This document shows, piece after piece, positions 59,081 through 64,000 of a stretch of 64,000 nt of DNA (positions within the stretch are counted from its first letter, which is position 1; every line of letters starts with the position of its first letter). The stretch comes from Lepeophtheirus salmonis (Eukaryota; Arthropoda; Copepoda; Siphonostomatoida; Caligidae). Position numbers and translations under genes: made by a program. The notes below the pieces were generated by a model. That model did no database searches. It saw nothing but the letters and a program-made list of their open reading frames with translations, and was not told the DNA's origin. Where the stretch lies: positions 9,054,805-9,118,804 of the forward strand of contig NC_052132.2 in NCBI RefSeq assembly GCF_016086655.4, written 5' to 3'.

Positions 59081-60253
59081 AAAGCACGAAAATTAATGAC
59101 ATTTTTGTCCCCAAACTAAACAAAAAATAAATTCACTGAAACTTTTTATTTTGAAAGGAAGAGTTGTAGAGGCTTATAAATTTGAATATGTAAAATGTCG
59201 TGTTCCCATATAATTCGTTTATAAGGATCCGTTTCATAGATCGACAGGCCAATGAGCTTTGTCAAAGAAATTGGGACCAATACAAAACTATCTACAATTT
59301 AAAAGTTCATACATTTTGTGACGAGTAATAATTTAATGAATATTTGAAATAGGAATTAATAATTAACCAAAAGTAGTATAGTAATTATAATTTTATTATC
59401 GAGTGAAATTTGTAAGGATGATCATAGGCAATCAACTCCCTCCTCTTGAAAAATGAGCTATACGTATATATATGTATCTTCAAACAAACTGGCAATAATA
59501 CAAATAAAAAGAGGTTAATTAGAAAGCAATTTATTTTAGACAGTAAGTGTAGTGTTGCGGTAGTTCATTTTTATTCGGTCCAGTCCAGTCTCAGACTAGT
59601 CCTTAGTAATGTCCGTATTTGTAATTATTTTGAAAAGAAAAACTAAAGTAGAATGACGTTATTTAGGAATAAGTTGCATAAGTTTTCTGAACTCATATCC
59701 ATGGATGTACAGGACCTGACCGAGACTCAACTGTACATGACCGCCATAACATAAGTGTTGAATAAAAGTTGTATAGTTTTCGAGTTTGGACTGTTTACGA
59801 TCAATGAGTCACGTTGAGAAAGAGTTTGAGTAAACATAAACAGTAAAATATTTTTTTTTTTTTGAGATTCATTAACTAAATTAGACTTTTTTACTTGGGC
59901 ATGAGCGTTGTTCACTTATTTTTAGTTTGTTCATATGCCCAACAATAGTGGCCAACCATGTTTTTATTGTTGTTCATTAATATTTGATATACTTATTTGT
60001 TTATTGCAACAGCTTAGTACATATGAGTCATCCCGTGGATACTTTTGTCAATGGTGAATCAAAGAATTTATTTCCTTAATACGAAGTAATTTCAGAGAGT
60101 TCTACATAAAAACAAAGAATTGCCATGTGAAGTTATTAGCATCATCCATATCGCTACCAAATCTATTTCGGTCATTCTACATAAGTTTCTTGCATTGAAA
60201 AATACCCTTCCTCTCTTCAACGAATGTGCTAGAATGGAAATGGATTTGCTGAA
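59081..60253. other. AT-rich stretch holding a GTCC/AGTC-rich repeat copy
   Basis: The piece at 59575-59760 (GGTCCAGTCCAGTCTCAGAC, AGTCCTTAGTAATGTCC, GTACAGGACCTGACCGAG) resembles the repeat at 22.6 kb. The remainder is unassigned. Confidence 0.35.
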
Positions 60254-60330
60254 TGGTAATTTACCACACCGGCAATTTTCTCAATGACAATTTTTCATTT
60301 CCAATTTTCGCACGGACAATTTTCCATGCA
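60254..60330 (+). repeat. Degenerate 15-bp tandem repeat (CAATTTTCC type)
   Basis: Five units: GGTAATTTACCA, GGCAATTTTCTCAAT, GACAATTTTTCATTT, CCAATTTTCGCAC, GGACAATTTTCCATG. Core-to-core spacing is 14-15 bp. Matches 45.2 and 46.4 kb. Confidence 0.65.
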
Positions 60331-60879
60331 GAGACATTAATCTATACTGTAATATTTTAAGTTTTGATACTTCAAGTTCAAATATACTATAATTTTTCAA
60401 ATAATGTTTATGGTGAGTTGGAGTACTTTTATAAAATTGTGCACTTAAGTTAATTCGAGTTTATTTGAAGTTTGAGTATACTCGAACCCAAAACTAATAT
60501 CTACGAACTAACCAATCTCCCCTGTTCTTTTTAACTTTTCTTATCAAAGCTAAAATAAAATATATGTATTTCCTACATTACATAGTCTTGTTTTAGCTAT
60601 CTACCCTCTTGAGCGTCATTATATATTTTTTATTTATGTTTTACCTTTTTTTTTAGCTTTCCCATGTAAGATGGTTCTACCGCAATGAAGGTCAATAAAA
60701 TAAATATATATGATTATTTCAACAAACATTATTTAGATGTGTATCTAAAGTAAGAAACAGTCTTCACTTAATCAGTAATATAATTTGTTTTATATAGATA
60801 AACTGTAAGCAAAAAAAAAAATATATATAATAATAATAATATTACTTTTTGTACTTTGGTGATGTGAAAAGTTACCAAA
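60331..60879. other. AT-rich non-coding stretch
   Basis: Contains an A-run followed by (AT)/(AAT) simple repeat at 60811-60842. No gene. Confidence 0.45.
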
Positions 60880-61035
60880 GAAAGATACAAAACACTTATT
60901 CTGAATTTATTTTTATTTTCAACATACTCTCCTTGTATTTCTACACGCTTCTTCTAACAATGTTCCCATCTCTGTAACCTGATCAAACAGTACTCAATGT
61001 ATTTCATTGCAAAATAATTGTTCGCTAGACACTTT
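60880..61035 (-). pseudogene. Mariner-type transposase C-terminal fragment
   Basis: On the minus strand NNYFAMKYIEYCLIRLQRWE is followed by HCxKKRVEIQGEYVENK, matching the usual mariner ending (FY..GL.KL..RW.KCI...GDYVE). One stop interrupts it. The rest of the enzyme is not recognisable upstream. Confidence 0.5.
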
Positions 61036-61689
61036 TTTTTGCCTCAATTACTCCAAATTTGATTGATTTAGACACATCAAATTTTAAAAGAACAAGCTTT
61101 TATGATTATGCTATCGTTTGAATCTTTTTATATTACAAAAAAAAATAAGAATAATAATGACAGTTCTATACTCCCTTTTGTCCACTTTCACAAAAACACT
61201 ACTTTCCACTCACTCAAAGAATTGTTACATAACAGCAGAGCGTCCAAAATGAAGGCAACTTTCGTGAGTAACTGTCAACAAATGTTATATAGATGTTTTT
61301 AACTTTTATTTACGAGTACTAGAACCTTTACAATGAGGTCGAAAACTTTGAAACCTCCCTCTTATTCTTCTTATTTTCTAAATACAAATACAAAATTCAC
61401 ACTTAAATTTCAATAGATTAACAAAACGACATTTAAAGGAGATATATATCTTAATTTTATTGTAGTTACAGCTTCAATACATATTACATCGTGACCTTAC
61501 AATCACAAAAATATGGAGTACGTGTGTACGTTTGATTCAAACTCGCTCATACACAAAGAAATTTACATTATTTATGTAGAGTGTTCCAATTAAAATCATA
61601 GACTTATTTATATGAAAAGATAAAGTAAACTTATGCATGAACAAAAAGAAGTACAACATTGAAGTTAATTCATAGACTTATTTATTGAA

Positions 61690-62190
61690 TCTAGGTATTA
61701 TTAAAAAAGTTCCTTTGGATGCTACCTTGGCCTCCAACGGGGCCTAAAAGCGCATCAGCGCTACTTGATAAAGGCTTTGGACATTGCATCTCACTGCTGC
61801 TTGACAGAAGCATTGCAGTCATCTTAATTTTGGTAAGGGGTAGCACAAACTCTCTTCTCAACTAACCCCAAAATGGAGTAGTCGAGAGAGGAACAAATGT
61901 GAATTGTTGACCCAATTTGACTATAACTAAGTCAAAAATTTATGTACTCTCTTGACACAATTGACCTTAGTTGTAATTGAAAGTGGTTGATGATTTCGTC
62001 GTAAATAACAGAGCTTCCTTCACGTACTTTGTCGGAATCCATTCACTGAAATTGAGAGGCATGGGAGGCTGCATCATCGACTTGGCCGGACTTCTGGTGA
62101 TTGTAGTGTCTACGTCCTTTATGATCACTATTTTCATGGATCTATTGCTGCTGGGGGAATTTTCAAGGCTTTGACCTGAAGCCATCTTAC
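61690..62190 (-). pseudogene. Internally deleted Tc1/mariner transposase relic
   Basis: On the minus strand an ATG at 62185 starts MASGQSLENSPSSNRSMKIV, then IIKDVDTTITRSPAK, the start of a DNA-binding domain. The text passes through a decayed join to DYSILGLVEKRVCATPYQN, then DCNASVKQQxDAMSKAFIK and AFRPRWRPR (about 61885-61720). This is the usual run from the third catalytic block (LDYSIWGLVEKRVC) to the tail. The first two catalytic aspartates are absent. The N-terminal part is repeated about 950 bp to the right. Confidence 0.65.
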
Positions 62191-63034
62191 TTTTAACGCG
62201 AAATAATCCTCAAAATGTTCCGCCCCTTGTCCAGAAATTTGTTTTTGACAGCTGCCTGCATCACAATCCATCGAATTGGGGAAATGTGTCCTGAGAAACA
62301 GTTTTAGACTCTCGTTTTTGCTCTTAATATAACCAAAAATCCCAACACGAACGATTGCCTGGTTTGCTCGTACCTTAACCTGGATATGTATTTAGTATTT
62401 ATTCTCTGAGTTTGTCATTCTACCATGGATTTGCTTTTCTGAGGATCCCTGATGTTATACTGAAGAATTTTCGTAAGGATTCCAGAAGAGTAGTAGCAAT
62501 ACTGTGGCTTCTAAATCAATGTTATTGTTATATAGAAGCTTATATTTCGTGGTCGGTTCAAAAGATTCGAGTTCATGCTTAAAGTTGTAACGATTTGCAT
62601 TTTTTAAATTCATATTAACACATAGACTTTTAATAGCATTTATTTCATACGTGCAATACCTATGATCAGATCAAGAATGCTCCTAGTCAGATTTCCACAT
62701 TGGAAATAGATGGTAACTCCAGCGATTCGTAATTGTTAGATCCAAAAAATAGATATTCTTATTTTCACATAAATTGAGTAAAGATTTTATGAATAAAAAG
62801 ACGAATACGTAATAAAAACTAATTTCATACAAAATAAAAGTTTATTTTTAATTTATCTTCAACATTTATTTGAGTTGGCGTTAAATTTATAAAATTATTA
62901 CAGCATTTTAAGTATTTTTGTAAATATTTTTTATTTTTAGAAAAAATTTGCTTTATTTGTTTGACTTTAAAAAAAAGTTTCAAATTTTCACATACATCCT
63001 TACAGTCTAATCACTGACATTCAGAGCCTTTGTA
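62191..63034. other. AT-rich non-coding stretch
   Basis: Nothing coding is supported. Confidence 0.35.
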
Positions 63035-63180
63035 TGGTGCCTCATCCTGCTGTCCTGACTTCTGGTGATTGTGAAGTTCACGTCCTACATGATCCCGATT
63101 TACCACCATCTAACGCTACCAAGGAACCTCTCAAGACAATCACCTGATGCCACCATGCCTTTAACTTGTACACAAGCGTC
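63035..63180 (-). pseudogene. Tc1/mariner N-terminal fragment, second copy of the 62.1 kb type
   Basis: The DNA from 63059 (GACTTCTGGTGATTGTGAAG ... CCTGATGCCACCATGCCTTT) aligns with 62087-62195 (GACTTCTGGTGATTGTAGTG ... CCTGAAGCCATCTTACTTTT). The minus-strand translation MVASGDCLERFL ... VNFTITRSQDS corresponds to MASGQSLENSP ... VDTTITRSPAK. Only the N-terminus is present. Confidence 0.6.
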
Positions 63181-63744
63181 ATTAACACTCTACGATCTTT
63201 ATGATCTCCTTGACACTCAGTTGTATTAAATGTTTTCTTTATTTCTTAAATCTATTAACATGTTCAACAATATTTATCAATCTTTGTTTTGGCTTTACAG
63301 ATGTATTTTCACATTTTATACATGAAAAACTCGTTTTACAGTTTTTTTTGGAGGTGGAAAATTGATATTGTTGAGTATTTCTGAAAATCTTTCAACGGCA
63401 TTGTATCTTTAAAAGTTGTTTTACTACTCTTTGCATCACTAAGACATGGAATAGCCTAACCAAAATATCAATTTACACCTGCCAATATCAAAATCCCAAC
63501 GTTGTAATGAAAGTCAGTCTTATCAAGGGTAACCCATTCTTGCCATATCTACAAACACTGTTAATTCATGAAAATGAACAATCTAAATTTTCTTCTTACT
63601 TTTTAGATGCAAGGGCATCTTTTTAGCAATATAAAAAAAATTATTTTTAATTTCTTGCCAAAACAACAGCACAACTCCGAAATTTTTTTATCAGCTATGT
63701 TATTTTTTTAAAAATCATTTATGGATGTTGATAATCGGAGGAAA

Positions 63745-64000
63745 TTAGAGTGGTTCTGATCGTTTGAGTTCCTGAAATATTTAGTTGGGCTACAATTTGT
63801 TTTTTTTCAAAATGCAAAATAATGATTATCTTCTAGTGTATTAGTTAAGAAAAGGAACTTTGATGAAACTTTTGAAATTCAACAATATACCTTTAAATTC
63901 ATACTTCTGGAATTCAGCAACATAACATTAAATTGAAAATTTTGAATACATTTACAAGTAGAAAATGCCGTTAAAAAACTCATATTCAAATGGCTATAGA
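63745..64000 (+). repeat. Partial copy of the inverted-arm repeat of 37.0-38.6 kb, cut by window end
   Basis: GTTGGGCTACAATTTG at 63784 begins a stretch collinear with 38119-38300 (CAACATAACATTAAA, CTTCTGGAATTC, and others). The 40 bp before it (GATCGTTTGAGTTCCTGAAA) match the reverse complement of the DNA just inside the left arm, near 37425-37465. The copy therefore shows how far the repeat unit extends inward. Confidence 0.6.

Noticed and set aside
1..64000. tRNA, rRNA and CRISPR features
   Set aside because: No GGTTCGAATCC-type arms with matching cloverleaf, no rRNA-like conserved blocks, and no regularly spaced identical repeats were seen by eye.

Overview
The window looks like non-coding, repeat-dominated nuclear DNA of an arthropod. 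It is roughly 70% A+T by eye, has no dense gene array, and is packed with decayed Tc1/mariner-type DNA transposons plus fragments of non-LTR and Ty3/Gypsy-like retrotransposons. This combination fits a crustacean such as a caligid copepod (salmon-louse type), but that assignment is inference from general character; no species-diagnostic gene is present. I saw no tRNA, rRNA, CRISPR array or bacterial-style operon.

Transposons are the best-supported content. I read 17 separate Tc1/mariner relics from one end to the other (about 0-1, 2.3-3.0, 5.7-6.3, 11.9-12.3, 13.2-13.9, 21.8-22.0, 22.9-23.2, 26.7-27.6, 28.7-29.2, 39.2-39.8, 40.9, 49.6-49.9, 58.1-59.1, 60.9-61.0, 61.7-62.2 and 63.0-63.2 kb). 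All are frameshifted, stopped or internally deleted, and none can encode an active transposase. Two of them (2.3-3.0 and 39.2-39.8 kb) share the same ends and the same internal-deletion junction, so the deleted form itself seems to have been copied, like a MITE. Non-LTR retrotransposon remains lie at 34.0-35.8 (+), 43.4-44.4 (both strands, in a twin-priming-like arrangement), 50.1-52.0 (-, Jockey-like with reverse transcriptase and RNase H) and 54.3-56.6 kb (-). A Ty3/Gypsy-like integrase piece is at 16.4-16.9 kb (-).

Several repeats are not explained by known coding families. One is an interspersed repeat with about eleven recognisable copies between 9.3 and 52.3 kb. Another is a 1.56 kb element with long inverted arms (37.0-38.6 kb), whose arm recurs at the right edge of the window. 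There is also a perfect 57-bp palindrome at 15.8 kb and a set of degenerate 15-16-bp tandem repeats at five loci.

Host coding sequence is sparse. The best candidate is a 208-bp exon on the minus strand at 32.7-32.9 kb with clean splice sites. Weaker candidates are a 65-bp exon with a following exon at 56.9-57.4 kb (-), and two coding-like, partly decayed stretches at 4.5-5.05 kb (-) and 25.7-26.3 kb (-). I could not name the product of any of these. The remaining sequence is AT-rich and shows no gene I can support.
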